From Valencia hispanica (taxonomy: Eukaryota > Chordata > Actinopteri > Cyprinodontiformes > Valenciidae), in the NCBI GenBank assembly GCA_963556495.2, contig OY747711.1, positions 34,944,914 to 35,008,913 on the forward strand: a stretch of DNA of 64,000 nt, given 5' to 3'. Made by a program: the position numbers and the translations under genes. The notes under the pieces are model-generated. The model did no database searches. It was not told where the DNA came from and saw only the letters and a program-made list of their open reading frames with translations. Numbering within the stretch: the first letter of the stretch is position 1; every line of letters starts with the position of its first letter. This document shows positions 33,016 to 45,858 of the stretch, piece by piece.

Positions 33016-34279
33016 ACTAACAGACACAAAAAAAAGGAACAGGAAAAAAACAAAACATAAAATGATTAACTGAAAATGACTGGGATCAGTAAAAATCTTT
33101 ATCTTGATCATCCCTGACTGGGGAATAACCTTTTGGAAATTGAAAATAAAGATGTTTCTTCTGATTGAGAAAACAAAACAAACAATCTGTTCTGTTCTTA
33201 TGTCTTTTCATATTTATACTGTAGTTCCTAATGAGACATCTGACTTGGCTGAAATTGTTTGTTCAATACTTTACAAACACTAGAGATGCTACGAAATGTT
33301 TCCCCACTAATAATAGAGCAGTTTGCCTGCATGTCTTCATTTTTATCTGGTTATCACTTTAGACCCAATTGTATACGCCCAAGTGCATTATCGATTTTTC
33401 TTTTTTAGTTTTTCAATATGCAGTATTAGGAGGATAAAGATTGGCACTTGGGAACCTGCAGGGTCTTCACCCTAATGCTTAAAACACTAACTGTTTTCAA
33501 AGTTTAAATACAGGTCATTGAATGCAGAAGTATTTACTGTGGGGAGACGAACAAATTGTTTAATAAGGCGTGAATAATACATAATTTAACAGTAAAGCAC
33601 TTAAGCAGTTTTACCAATATGAAATAACATTGTGTAACACCTGTACTCTTACTGCAGAGGCCCTTTTACTTCATGAAAAATTCATTGTTTTCTATGCAGT
33701 GTATCTTATTATAATACAAAAAATGAACTTCAGTTTACTTTGCTTTTGTTGAAAGAAGTTTGGGTTTGTCTCACTCCCAACAGTGTGCATTATAAAGTTC
33801 TTTCCTCTTACCTTGGTGTGAAATAACATTCAGTTCGCTGCTCTTCAGATTGTGTTTTGTTTTCAGGAAACTGTTCACTAATTTATTCTATTCATGAATG
33901 CAACTGTGCAGTTTGTCGGTTCGCCACCCTCTGGCTCCATTGAGGCTTTCACAGTCTGTCAGTCAATCGGCTCTCCGTTCTGTTCAAGATGAAAACATCT
34001 CAACAATATTTGGAGGCTTGCAAAGAAATAATGTGCAGGTATTCATTGTGATTGCAGTGTTTCAGGGATTTGTCTCCATTAGTTTAATCTTCTTTGCAGT
34101 TGGATTTAGGTGCGTGGTTTTAAGCAACAACTGTTTTCATTCAGGTACTCTGGTTGTTGGCAAGGGGGAAAAAGAGTGAAGAACAGTCAATGTAGACTAC
34201 TGTTGCATCTTAAAATAAAAATTATTACATAGTGAAAAGATTCATTAAAGAGAGCTGTTATTTTTGTCACTCCTTTCAT
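33016..34279. other. Unannotated AT-rich stretch
   Basis: Nothing recognised. The plus-strand open frame 33898-34179 has no identifiable domain. Confidence 0.35.
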
Positions 34280-35138
34280 AAATTGAAAGTCACGTTTTTT
34301 AGCCTTGTTACACATAGTGAAACGTTTCATGTCTCTTTTTTAATTTCATATTTTGATGATTATAGCTTTCAGATAATGAAAACCTAAAATATGTTGTCTC
34401 AGACTATTGGAATTTGTGAAAAAAATTAATATTGGTACTCATGGCGTCACACCCTGATCAGCTCATTACCTCAACACCTGCAAAGTTTTCCTGAGCCTCT
34501 AAATAGTCTCTCACTCTCAGTCTGTAGGCTATACAATCATAGGGAAGATTGCTGACTGGACAGATGTCCAGAAGACAGTCATTTACATTGTCTAGGGAGA
34601 GGGGCACTAAGCCACAAAAGGTCATTGCTAAAGAAGCTGGTTGTTCAAAGTGCTGTATCCAAGCATATTCATAAAAAGTTGGGCAGAAGGAAAAAGTGAG
34701 GTGGGAAAAGATCCAACAGAAATAACCGCAGCCTTCAAGATTGTGAAGCAAAATCCATTCAAGAATTTTAGGAGCTTCACAAGGAGTGGACTAAGGCTGG
34801 ACTCAGAGCATCATGAGCAACTACACACAAATGAATCCTACACTCGGGTATAAATGTCTCACCAAGGGTAAGTACAAAAAGAACCATATGAAAGTAAAGT
34901 TTGCATTTCATTTGGAAATCAAGGTCCCATAGAATTGAGGAAGAATGGAGAGCCACAGAATCCACGTACTGTAGCTTGAAATTCATGCTGATGGAGACGC
35001 TGATTTAATTTTCCAGCCAGACTTTGCACCTGCCCACACTGCCAAAGGTACCAAGGGTTGGTTCAGTGACTATGGTGTTACTCTGCTTGTTTGACTCATA
35101 AACTTGACTGAGCTGAACCCTTTGAAGAATATATGGAG
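34280..35138 (+). mobile_element. Degenerate Tc1-like transposon
   Basis: The part at 34870-35000 contains GTAAAGTTTGCATTTCATTT and GGAAATCAAGGTCCCATAGA. The part at 35005-35060 contains AGACTTTGCACCTGCCCACA, next to CACTGCCAAAGGTACCAAGG. These are the coding landmarks of the fish Tc1 family that also lies, better preserved at its left end, at 54319-56966. The transposase frame is broken many times and the termini are not clear. Confidence 0.75.
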
Positions 35139-35459
35139 TAACCACAGCAATCCTTCAGCAATCCCTCATACTGAGCAAGCATGTAGCGACGGTGGAGAGG
35201 AAAAACTCCCCTTTAACAGGAAGAAACCTCCAACAGAACCAGGCTCAGTAGGAGCGGCCATCTGCCACGACCATCTGGGGGTTTGAGAAGACAGAGCAGA
35301 AACACAGAAGGAACAGAAGATCCGATATAAGAGAACTTTCTATGTTACAGAAAGTAAAAAGTTGATAACAGGACACAGTGGATGTTCAGTTACTGGGAGG
35401 ATCATCCCAGTCGATGCCCCCCGTCCAACAGGACATTGCAGCCAAGCAGGATACCAGAC

Positions 35460-36777
35460 CAGGTATACAGGGGTGCCACCAGAAATTCTGGGCCCTATGG
35501 AAAAAAAAAATTCTGGGCCCCCCATAGTTTTTACAGATAAAATTTACCCCAATAAACACACCTTGTACACTTTTAAAACTTCAGAAATTGTCCCAGAAAG
35601 TCGTCAGATGACGTCATACGCCAATTTGCATAATGATGATGCCATCACACGATGACAAATAAAACAGAAAGGAGGAAATAATTATATTTAGATTAGGATT
35701 ACAGGGTTAAACAATACATTATTTAAACAGCGGAAACATGCTACAGAGAAATGTGACTTTTGTCTTCAAGAAGAGACTGTGGAACATGTTCTATTATTTT
35801 GCCTGAAGTAAACTGTTGAGAAAACTGATACAAAATTTACAAGATATCAAATTGCAACTGGACATCAAAGACCTTTTAAACAAAATTTAAAGTTCTGGAA
35901 GAAAAAAAAAATTGCTGAGATATCTCAAGAAGACAAAATTAATAGAGCGAATATAGATGTTGTTTGTTTGTTTTTTAGTACTTTGTAAAAATAAGTAGGG
36001 CATATTTAGCATGCATCAAATGTTTCTTGCCAACTGCCAGAAACAGAAGTTTATTGCTTATGGGATTATTTTCCGTTGGTATTTTGTCATAAGTTTTAAA
36101 TGTGTGATGCAGTGTAGTAGCCTACAGACACAGTCAATGAGTACAGACAAGCTTCTGCCTTAATTCCTGTTGAAAGATCGGTCTATATACACTTTTACTT
36201 TTGAATTGACATTAACTACAAAACAACTTCGTTTGTTAGTGGGTGAAATGAACCGAAAAAGGTTTATGATTGGTCAGTGGACATACTCTGATCATGCTGC
36301 ACACATATACAGATCATTCTATTTCTGAGAGTCGGGAAGGAGCAAGCTGGGTCACTAAACTGCAGGAAATATCGGCGACAAAGTTTCACAGAAAGGAGCT
36401 AAGGGTGGTAGCTAGATTTGTCGCCAGGTGCTTTTTGGGAAAAAAAAGTCGTTAAGGGGGTCTGAAAAGTCATTAGACAAAATCGCTAAGTTGGCAACTG
36501 CTTGCAAGCATCTCACAGGTGGAATAAACCATTGTAAAGGGGAGGGGTGTGACTGAAACAGTAAATAAATTATTTGTTAAATATAAAATCTATGGTCAAA
36601 ATAGACAAAATACACATTAAGGGCATGAGGGGCCCTAGCACATTTAACATATGTATTAAAATAAGAAAATAGATAGGAAAAGAAAAAAATGGGTCTGCTC
36701 CTCTGGGCCCTTCATCAGCCTAGGCCCTTAGAATCGTCCTAACCTTCCACCCCTTTTTACGCGCCCATGCAGGTATA
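35460..36777. mobile_element. hAT-like element with perfect 8-bp target duplication
   Basis: CAGGTATA at 35460-35467 and 36770-36777 flanks an element beginning CAGGGGTGCC and ending GCGCCCATG. Read inward from both sides this gives CAGGGG.GCC and CATGGGCGC. An 8-bp duplication and CAGGGGCG-like ends are hAT features. The interior has no hAT transposase. It includes a small zinc-knuckle-like fragment (35735-35815) and about 550 bp shared in inverted orientation with 14720-15295. Confidence 0.8.
35735..35815 (+). pseudogene. Reverse-transcriptase zinc-binding (zf-RVT-like) remnant
   Basis: The plus strand reads KHATEKCDFCLQEETVEHVL followed by LFC. The CxxC...ETxEHxLxxC spacing is that of the C-terminal zf-RVT domain of L1-type LINEs. 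The preceding and following codons include stops. It lies inside the hAT-like element, so either the hAT carries captured LINE sequence or a LINE fragment was inserted later. Confidence 0.5.
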
Positions 36778-37886
36778 TCTTCTATGGAGAGAAAAACACT
36801 GAGAACACAAAGTTAACAGTCGAAATAACAGAATGTACTGTAATACAACGGGAGAGTAGTAGTAGAAAAGGAAGTAGCAAGTGAAGAAAATTGGTCAGTC
36901 AGTCCTCCAGCAGTCTAAGCCTATAGCAGCATAACTACAGAGATAGCTCAGGATGACCTTAGCCCCTCTAACTATAAGCTTTATCAAAAAGGAAAGTTTT
37001 AAGCCTGGCCTTAAAAGTAAACAGAGTGTCTGCCTCACGAACTAAAGCTGGGAGCTGGTTCCACAGGAGAGGAGCCTGATAACTAAAAGATCTGCCTCCC
37101 ATTCTACTTTTAGAAATCCTAGGAACTACAAGTAAACCTGCAGTCTGAGAGCGAAGTGCTCTGTTGGGAACATAAGGAACAATTAGATCTCTGATGTATG
37201 ATGGAGCTTGATTATTAAGGGCTTTACATGTAAGAAGAAGGATCTTAAATTCTATTCTGGATTTAACAGGGAGCCAATGAAGGGAAGCTAAAACAGGAGA
37301 AATGTGATCTCTCTTTTTAATATTCATCAGAACTCTTGCTGCCACATTTTGGATCAATTGAAGGCTTTTAATGGCATTTTGTGGACTACATGATAGTAAT
37401 GAATTACAGTAGTCCAGCCTTGAGATAACAAATGCATGGACTAGTTTCTCAGCATCACTCCTGGACAGGATGTTTCTAATTTTAGCAATATTCCGGAGGT
37501 GAAAGTAGGAAATCCTAGAAACCTGTTTAATATGGGATTTAAATGTCATGTCTTGGTCAAAAATAACGCCAAGGTTCTTTACGTTATTACTAGGGGCCAA
37601 TTTAATGCCATCCAGATGAAGTGATTGACTAATCAGTTTCTGTTTAAGAACTTCTGGTCCAAAGACAGCAACTTCTGTCTTGTCAGAATTTAAAAGCAAA
37701 AAGTTTGGATTCACCCATGTTTTTATGTCTTCCAGACATGCCTGTAATCTACCTAACTGACTGGGTTCATCAGGATTTATGGATAAATATAGTTGTGTAT
37801 CATCTGCATAGCTGTGGAAATTTATCCCATGCTGTCTAATGATTTTGCCAATTGGGAGCATATATATGGTGAAAAGAATTGGTCAA

Positions 37887-38206
37887 AGCACATAAATTTT
37901 CACTTTATGAAATGAGTGGCAAAAAATACTCACACACTGAACTTCTCAATTACATTCAATGTTTTTTATATGTACCTGTACACTTGTAATTGAGGTCAGT
38001 TTTGAAACACCATGAGGTGGGTGTTTGTTTGTTTTTTTGTTTAAGCACCTTAGATTGCAAAATTCTGACCAATGTGCATTAAAGACATCTGTTATTTTGG
38101 CTACTAACCTGTAAAATGGTGCAAGAGAAAGGTTAGATGTGACAGAATGTATTAAGCTACAGATTATATGCTTGTCTCTGCTGGCACTTTCCCAGAAACA
38201 ACAAAA
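37887..38206. other. Unannotated stretch
   Basis: Nothing recognised. Confidence 0.35.
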
Positions 38207-38298
38207 TCAGGATGCAAGCTCTGAAGGTTTCGTGGTCCTAAGCAGCGACTTATCAGGATCCAAGCTCTGATGGTTTGGTGGTCCTAAGCAGCGACTTA
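38207..38298. repeat. 46-bp tandem duplication
   Basis: TCAGGAT.CAAGCTCTGA, then the block TCGTGGTCCTAAGCAGCGAC and TTA, occurs twice (from 38207 and from 38253) with a few substitutions. Both copies are non-coding. Confidence 0.88.
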
Positions 38299-40480
38299 GT
38301 TGGCTTTGCCTTTGACCGGTTCTGTTTACATCAATCCATTATTTTATAACCATAGCTATGTCTTACTTTGTGTCGGATATTATTTTTCTTAAGTCACCAC
38401 TTGGTTTTACACAATCCAACAAACTGGCTTGCATAATAGATTCAACCTGACAAAAGATGAAAGCAACCATTACCATTGTGTGTCTGATTATTTAATATCC
38501 AATTTCTGGTGACTGCTTGCTTTGCATTTTGGTGGTAGTTCAATATAAACAAGAAAACACTTACTTTTAAGTGCCAAAACACTTTTCCCAGTACTTTAAA
38601 CAAAATAACTTTTTAAAATAACGTTTTAGGTTACAGTAAAGGTTGCCCTTTACTTAAAAAAAAAATCACATCATCCACAGATAGCTCTTAAGGTAATATA
38701 AGGGTTGTAGAAGAAGAGAGAGTTTACTCTCTCTCATAGTAGGAAGTCATATTTAAAATAGGTAGCTTGAAATAAATGCGATTACAGATGGTTAATTTTA
38801 AGACCAAGTGTGCAAGCTAATATGTAGTTTGCTCTGAGAGTAGAAGCTTTTTATATGTTCGTTTATAGAAACTGTAAATATGGTTTAAAATTCCACTTTG
38901 GGTGCATACAAAAAAAACCAGACCATACCCTAGGAACCATGGAGAAAGCGCTTCACACACTCTAAGGTACAATGGCTCAATGAATGGATAATAAGGCTAC
39001 AGCAGCAGTTTGGACAGACGGTCAGTGATCTCCCCGCAGGGAGAATGGAAGTTATTTTACAGCAGATTGCCTCACACTGCCCACACGAGCTAATTATACA
39101 GACTATTCATGCGAATCATGTATGGCAAAATTTTGTAATGGCAAAATCTCTGTTCCTGTTATGATGTCCTACATGACAAAGTGATGTAGATCTTGTTTTT
39201 TCCATGTAATTTGTGACTATTATGAGATTTTTCTTCAATGTGCTGAGGTTCATTTTAGCTCTGCCCTATGCAATTTGTGAAAAGGATTTGTCTCAGAGCT
39301 GATCCCTTCAGTAAAATGAGATGAAAGTTATCAGAGTACCTCTGGGGATTTATTTTCTTTGAAGTAAGACAGGGTCTTTGTGTGTTGTGTTTTTGATGTA
39401 GAGGTGAAAAAGGCCATGCATTTGAGTCTTGACATAAAGCGATGATAGCAAACTGTTTATGTAAGGCAAAAACAGGAATCACCTGCCTGACAACACTCAT
39501 CTCTGCCCTCAAAACAAGGTCAGTTGTTTCTTTCAGACCAGCTATCTTAACTTTACAGCTCTGCTAACTGGGAAACTCTGCTGCCATTTACAAAAGACTC
39601 TTAGGGTCAATGCACAAGGAAACACAGCTCTCATTTTTGAGGGATATGAAAGTGTACTAAAGGAACTTATTGGAAGCCATATTTTAACTACTTACTTTAT
39701 TTATTTATTTGCTTTCTTGGTGGTTTAACAAAAGCATGTACTGTGGCTACAGTTATTATTGTATTAATGATTGGCATACATCATTTTAATCACAAGCAGG
39801 GATAGGATGGTGTTGAAATTCAGCCCAGGAGCTTGGAAGTTTCTTTACCTCAGGTGGGTCGTGGATCAGAATGTTTTTTTTGTATGCTGTGTGTGTGTGT
39901 TTAAGATGACTGTCCTGCATAGTCATCGCAGCAGGTGAGAGCGTTTAACTGGCCTATCAGTGGTGGGAAGTTGTTCCTGCTTTCACAGAAAATGCTTTTT
40001 TTTTGCTATGTTGTAAATCTGTTCTCATCCTACAGTCTTTTGTTGTATTTTATTTTTGTAAATATGCATGTCCCCACTCAAATGTAACTACTGTAGGACA
40101 ACAGGGGATATTTGTATTTCTATAATATAAATTCTTACAGTACATGATTTTAAATGCACTGTGAGCATAGTACTAATTATAAATAATAATCAAAGTACTT
40201 TACAATCATCACACTAAAGCTTGCTCAGGATCATAAAATTGCTCTTGCAAGCTACAAAGCACTTATGTTACATATGCAAAATACACATACACATTCTGTG
40301 AATATTTTTAAATTATCCTGTTTAGCTGCACATTTCTAAAATCTGAGTATGCCATATTTATTTGTAATAACTGCACAGTACCTTAGTTTTCTAATTGTGT
40401 CTTTAATGTACACGATGAATTCTTAATTCAGTTTTTTATATTTTTCTCCTGTGAATCTAATGCTTCTTTTTTACCTGTCA
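38299..40480. other. Unannotated AT-rich stretch
   Basis: About 2.2 kb with no recognised gene, repeat or exon. Confidence 0.4.
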
Positions 40481-40680
40481 TATTGCTGCTGTTAGCTGAA
40501 TTTCCCCTCTGTGGGACAATAAAGGATATATTCTATACAGCGCCTCTATTTTCTCTTTGACTGGAGGAAGAGGGTCTCCATCCATCATCTATACCGTCTA
40601 TCCTACAGGGTTGTGGGGGGGCTGGTGCTCTCCTGCGGTCATCCGGCGAGATGCGGGTAATACCCTTGACACAGGTCAGA
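40481..40680. repeat. LINE 3' tail and adjoining common fish repeat
   Basis: AATTTCCCCTCTGTGGGACA, then ATAAAGGATAT (40499-40529), is a plus-strand L2-like LINE 3' end. It is followed by a reverse-oriented relative of the repeat at 3195-3330 (GGTTGTGGGGGGGCTGGTGC and CTTGACACAGGTCAGAGGGT). Confidence 0.6.
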
Positions 40681-41719
40681 GGGTCTCCAAAGACAACCAA
40701 TCTTATCACTGTGATGCAAGCACCAGAGGAACAGTACCAGGCCCACTGGGATTGACACGTTCGTCTGATACACGGGAGCAGGAAGCTGGCTTGTGAAGGG
40801 AGGAGTTTAGAGAATGCTGCCTTCCATCAAAACCTTCCTTGGGGTGCTGAGAAAGATTGCACATGCCATGACACACAGACATGTGAATGCATTTTTGTCT
40901 GAAAACTTTTTTTTATAAAATGTGTGGGCAAAGGTATCTGTTTGCATTGTGATTTGTAATTTCATCTAAACATGCACTGGTTGGTGGAATCCAACGTGTA
41001 ACCTAAACATTTGCCTTTTGAATGTTAATGGCTCATCACTGAACAAATGTAATGGTTTTTAATTTAATTTGCATTATGTGATAGATCAGGGTCGGCATCC
41101 TTTTCAAATCAGATAGCAGCTTTTGCCCTTACTGCTACAAAGTAAAAGTAAACATAGAGCTGCAAAATAAAAGGGAATTGACTAAATGTGTAAATATGGA
41201 AGCTTATGAAAAACTGAAACGTATTTTTAATTTTAGATTATATAGCATGCAGCCACAGGTTGTGGACCCCTGGGTTAAATCCTAGGAGACATTTTCAAAG
41301 TAGGGAGTAAAATATGTAAAGTGCAATGGATTTACCAATACCATGCTAAAGTTAAAATAAATGCTTTTAGATCTAAAGTGGTTGTTGAAGCTACTTTACT
41401 GTGATAACAGTACTTATGTTAATCATACCAACTCACTATATTTAACTGTAGGATTTGTTTTGCTATTTTAACATACACTTTGTCATAGTGCTTAATCTAG
41501 ACACAAAAGTGTAGACATTTTAAAAACATGTCTTTATTGTCACCATTGTCAACATCCATATTAATATTTGCAACAGGTTCTTCCCATGAGGTCTCTCATA
41601 AGTGTCTCCATGAGTTTCATAAGCTATGCAGAGCAGCAGGTCAGCACCATAGATATCAGTTAGACATCACAGTCATAACTTTTCAGAAGGCAACACCATC
41701 CTTCTTTTAGTCTGCCAAA
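40681..41719. other. Unannotated AT-rich stretch
   Basis: Nothing recognised. Confidence 0.4.
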
Positions 41720-42420
41720 AGTGCAAGTTGTTCCACTTAAAAAGATGAGAGAGGCCTGTCATTTTCATCACAGGTACAATTCAACTGTGAGAGATGGATT
41801 GTGTGAAAAAAAAATCCAGGAAGACCTGTATGGTATAAACACCACTTAACGTTTTTGGAGGTTAAAGAATGCAGAGTAGCATCCTAAGAACCCCATACCC
41901 ACTGTAAAGCATGGGGGTGAAAACATTATGCTTTGGTGTTGCTTTTCTGCAAAGGGGACAGGACAACTGACCCGTATTAAGGAAAAGGATGAAAAGGGCC
42001 ATGTATCGTGAGATTTTGGTTAAAAGCCTCCTTCCATCAGTGAGAGCACTGAGGATTAAATGTGGCAGGATATTCCAGCATGACAATGATCCCAAAGACA
42101 CCTCCTGAGCAACGATGGATTTGTATGTAAAACGCATTTCAAGGTTCTTCAGTAGTCTAGCCAGTCTCCAGACTTCAATCCAATAGAGAATCTGTGAAGG
42201 GAGTTGAAAGTCCGTGTTGCCCAGCAACAGCCACAAAACATCACATCTCTAGAGAATATCTGCATGGAAGAATGGGCCAAAATACCAGCTACAGTGTGTG
42301 CAAACCTAGTAAAGACCAACAGGAAACATTTGACCTCTGTCAATGCCAACCAAGGTTAAATTACAAAGTATTGAGGTGAACTTTTGTTATTGATCAAAAA
42401 CTTCTTTACTGCACCATTAT
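41720..42420 (+). mobile_element. Degenerate Tc1-like transposon
   Basis: AAGTGCAAGTTGTTCCACTT and AAAAAGATGAGAGAGGCCTG (41720-41765) are landmark words of a fish Tc1 5' region. At 41895-42340 the plus strand keeps transposase words: GTAAAGCATGGGGGTGAAAA, CATGACAATGATCCCAAAGA (the second catalytic Asp region) and CCAGACTTCAATCCAATAGA (the Glu region), then GAATGGGCCAAAATACCAGC. The frame is broken in many places. Confidence 0.8.
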
Positions 42421-42727
42421 AAATTATACACCAATATAGGAAAGCAGTCAGAGAGCGCAGACCTCCACCAGGGCCACTCATCCCCCCATGTTGTTATCTA
42501 ATTCTAACTTTCTGTACTTTTCCCAAGAAATGTCTGTTAATCAGACGCATGGCTGTGCTCTTCCAGCAGAGAGGGGAAATTTGTGCATGGGTGATTAATT
42601 TGCTGTGCATATGCTCCAACCGTAGCGGGGCTGCTGCCCGAGGTCAGCCACTTGTGAGCTCTCTGACATGGGAGAGGAGTGGGGAAGGGGTTCTGTTACA
42701 ATCCCTTGATCTTAATTTTTTTTTTTA

Positions 42728-42912
42728 AAGGTTTTGTGGCCATAGTGGCCTTTATTTGACAGTGGATAGTGTAGAAAGACAGGGAGAGAAGTGGGGGATG
42801 ACATGCAGCAAAAGGCCGACAAGGACAGTACTCGAACTCGGGAGCTGCATTGAGAGCTGAGGCGTCTGTACACAGGGCACCCGCAGTAACCACTATGCCA
42901 TGTGACGCCCCT
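42728..42912 (-). repeat. tRNA-derived SINE
   Basis: Read on the minus strand the head is GGCGTCACATGGCATAGTGG followed by TTACTGCGGG, a tRNA-like A box. AGTTCGAGTACTGTCC about 50 bp later is a B box. The body then has CACTTCTCTCCCTGTCTTTC and ends in an AATAAAGGCC-like tail with A/T run (42717-42727). An internal RNA polymerase III promoter is thus visible. The minus-strand open frame over it is not a gene. Confidence 0.82.
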
Positions 42913-45499
42913 TGTGCTTAGTTTTTTATTTATTTATCTAAATTTCATCCTTTTTAGTTACCCCTCTGTGTTAGTCCTTCCTTATGCACTTAATATTATT
43001 TTCTGTCTAGGCTTATATCTTTGTTTTCTTCTGTTTCCTCCTTGCCATTTTGCTTCACTGCCCAGCTGCTTTCCATCTCCAGTCTCCTTGCTCTCGTTCT
43101 CACCTGCATCTGCTTTCCACTAATTAGTCCCCTGGTTTCCCTCTGTCACTTCCACTTCTCAGTATATGTAAGCTAAAAGAGAACAAAGTTTATTTTGTTC
43201 TCTGCTGGATCCTCCGTCTATTTTCCCCCATTGTTATTCTCCGTCTGTTCCTGGTACTGTGTAGATTTTCCTGTATATTTTGTTCATTTAACTTTTTATT
43301 TCTTCATCCACATTCACTGCATTTGCGTCCTCCTTAATCGCAAACCATGAAAAATTGTTTACACAATTTTTAGATAAAGGGGAATGCACGTTGGAAGTGC
43401 CACTCTGAGACTTATCAATCGACGCCTTTATAGCCACAGTAGATGCGTCGCACAAAAGTGTGCTGAGACAGAAAATACAAAACTCCAGACTTGGACAGTT
43501 TTATCGGAAGTGTTGAAACTTCTGTATAGAACAGGTTCAAAAAGAATTGCTGGGGGCCACATTGGGAAGTGTTTGAAAGTAATAGTTGCATATTTTTTTA
43601 CGTGCCTCTGTCTCTGCCAGTCTGTGCAATAAAACTAAATACTTCATTGAGGAGCAGAAAATGACATTAAGAATGAATATAGATTAACTTAAGTTATTTA
43701 AGTTCAGTAAGACAGACAATACCTGTGGCATATCAGGTAGTACACGGGGCTACCATTACTTAAGTATTTTTATAGGATGAAGAAGAGATCACGAAACTTG
43801 ATTCACATGATATTATATTACATTTTTGCCCTTTTAACTTAAATACTGTAAATACTTAAATACTGCAAACAGATTTTATACATAAACATTTTGCTAGTTA
43901 AGAACACATTATTTTCACTTTATTGGAACCCATAATGTCCTGCAATAGTTAAGTGAATAGTGTTCTTAGTTTCTGGCATGTTTGGGAAATGCCATAAACT
44001 AATAGCTAATAACTAGCCTCATTTGTAATTTATAAGACTTATTTTCATTTATTCAGTTTCTTACTTAAACATATGTTATTTTAGAAACCGCGCTGTTAAA
44101 ATAGTTACTTGCGGGTTAAAACGAATACAAAAATTGGTATTTCATCTTCACATTCGCACAGATGTCTCTGACTATGGTTCTCCCCCAGAAAAGCAGCTCC
44201 AGCTGAAATTTTTATCTTTAGTTACTTTGTTTAGCAATTAGTTTGAAGCTTATAGCCTGGTTTGCTATTTAGGAGTCAAACTGTGACTTGAGTGTGAAGT
44301 GTAAGGCTTTGCAGAGGTGTTTTGATTTCTTACCTGTAGTGGCAGTCGACAAGATTAAAGTGAAGATCTTGCAGCTTAAAAACAGGCATCAGCACTGAGC
44401 TCAACGTGGGCGCAAGTAAGCAGGTCAAAGAAGTCAGCTGGAGAGTTGTGAGGACAGTTTTATCAAACAGAATCTCTCTACGTTTGTCACATATATGCCT
44501 GGAGGGAACATTCAACTCTTTCTGCTGTGGGTGACCTCAGAAATTCTTTGCTGTGTTTCAGGACATAGATAATGGGGATTCTAATAAGAAATAACAAGGT
44601 ACTTAAAATATTTTCCTCACTTGAATTGAAGTCATTTAAGGAAATAATTCTAAGTGAAAATTACCAGATAAGTTACCTCTGTGAACTGCTCTCAGAAAAA
44701 TGAAAGGCGAATCAATGGTTTTCAGATCGCAATCCAGAAAGAAATGGTCTCAATTGTATTATAAAGTTTACTTTCCAGCTTTTGTGCCACATTTTGTTCC
44801 ATTTTTGTCTGAGCACCCACATAAATATGGTGACACAGACCTGCCATGTCCTCACCTATTGTTTGCTGTCCCAACAGCCATGTCCATGTGGGCCCCTCCT
44901 GCTGAATCTGGCACAAGCCTGCATTTTGTTCATATTTTCCTCGTGTGTGCCTGCTTGAAGTGGTGGGAGTGTGAACGGTTGTCCTCAATCTTGACAGCTG
45001 TTCTTTCATTCTTTTTTTCCTCCTCCATGTTTTGCCAAGCTGGGCTGCATGTGAAGGGATTATCAAGGCATCAAGTGAGACTTTCCACAATATTGATTGC
45101 ATTAAACATTGGCAATATGGCTATTAATATTGTTTTCTGGTGTTATACTGATAAGTAGTTGGCTCAAACTATTAAATATGGTGGACGGCTTTGGTAAATA
45201 ATTAAGAATTATGTATTTTTGGTGTAAATATATTTAATATATATCCTTTTATATTCTGGACCAGATTTTATTTCTGTTGAAAGTTTGGTTCTGTCAGTCT
45301 GCAGAATGCATTGGTCAGTATGAAATTCACTACACTATAAAAAACGTTTTACGTTTACACAAATTTTAGAAAAGAAATATTTAATATAACTGCTTTTATT
45401 TAAAGCTGGGAAGCCCCAGTTATTCTTATAAGTTACATAATCTTAGTAGGGATAAAATGATAAATGCAGACTGAGCAATTGTAACTTTCACAAATGAAG
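42913..45499. other. Unannotated stretch
   Basis: The 42920-43340 part has stretches that look like a decayed LTR (CT-rich, with AATTAGTCCCCTGGTTTCCC), but there is no partner. A plus-strand open frame of 152 codons at 44700-45158 has no recognisable domain and overlaps a similar-length frame on the other strand, so I treat it as chance. Confidence 0.35.
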
Positions 45500-45675
45500 T
45501 ATAAGTTTCACATGCCACGGTTCATTGATTCATCACGACGACATCTACGACCAAAATTGTCGAAGACAAATGTAGTAATCGACGTCTGTCTGCCTTTCTG
45601 CCACTGACGCACATGCGCAGTAGTAGCAATCATGGTCAGCCGTGGCATTACCGGAAAAGTCCAAGAAGCAGCATA

Positions 45676-45858
45676 ATGGCGAGTCTACAACGGAGCTCTA
45701 ATGTTCTGGAGCATTTTATGAAAATTAAAGAAAAGCAGGTGTAATGAAAAATTCACAAGGTAGAGCCTGCTTTCCATGGCAGTACAACGGTGATGCTTGA
45801 GCATCTTAAAAGAAAGCCTGTTGTGGCTGACGACAAAAAGGGACAGTCGCCTCTGTAA
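45676..45858 (+). pseudogene. BED zinc-finger remnant of a hAT (ZBED-like) transposase
   Basis: From ATG 45676 the frame reads MASLQRSSNVLEHFMKIKEK, then two stops, then HKVEPAFHGSTTVMLEHLKR followed by K. The VWEHF-like start and the STTxMLEHLKRKH-like end are the two halves of a BED finger. The CxxC zinc ligands between them have been lost. The 5' flank 45510-45660 (CATGCCACGGTTCATTGATT and later) looks like the 5' region of such an element. No catalytic core follows. Confidence 0.65.

Larger units (their letters stand above)
35140..37886 (-). mobile_element. LINE copy (CR1/L2-like) with hAT insertion in its 3' UTR
   Basis: A minus-strand LINE truncated at its 5' end near 37886. Its coding part 36968-37861 is the longest open frame in the window, 297 codons. 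It has [13 protein letters not shown] (an intact YADD box), then LDYCNSLLSCSPQ, AARVLMNIKKRDHISPVLAS, LHWLPVKSRIEFKILLL and the terminal FKARLKTFLFDKAYS. Just upstream the palm motif GPILFTIYMLP is preceded by a stop. The 3' UTR lies at 36967-36778 and 35459-35140, with GGAAAAACTCCCCTTTAACA and GAAGAAACCTCCAACAGAAC near its end. Between those parts sits a hAT element. Confidence 0.9.

Noticed and set aside
42920..43340. Possible solo LTR
   Set aside because: CT-rich, LTR-like words but no TG...CA ends, no duplication and no second copy in the window.
44700..45158. 152-codon plus-strand frame, with a 126-codon frame opposite
   Set aside because: No domain, no splice context and long frames on both strands; composition looks random. 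Kept as unannotated.
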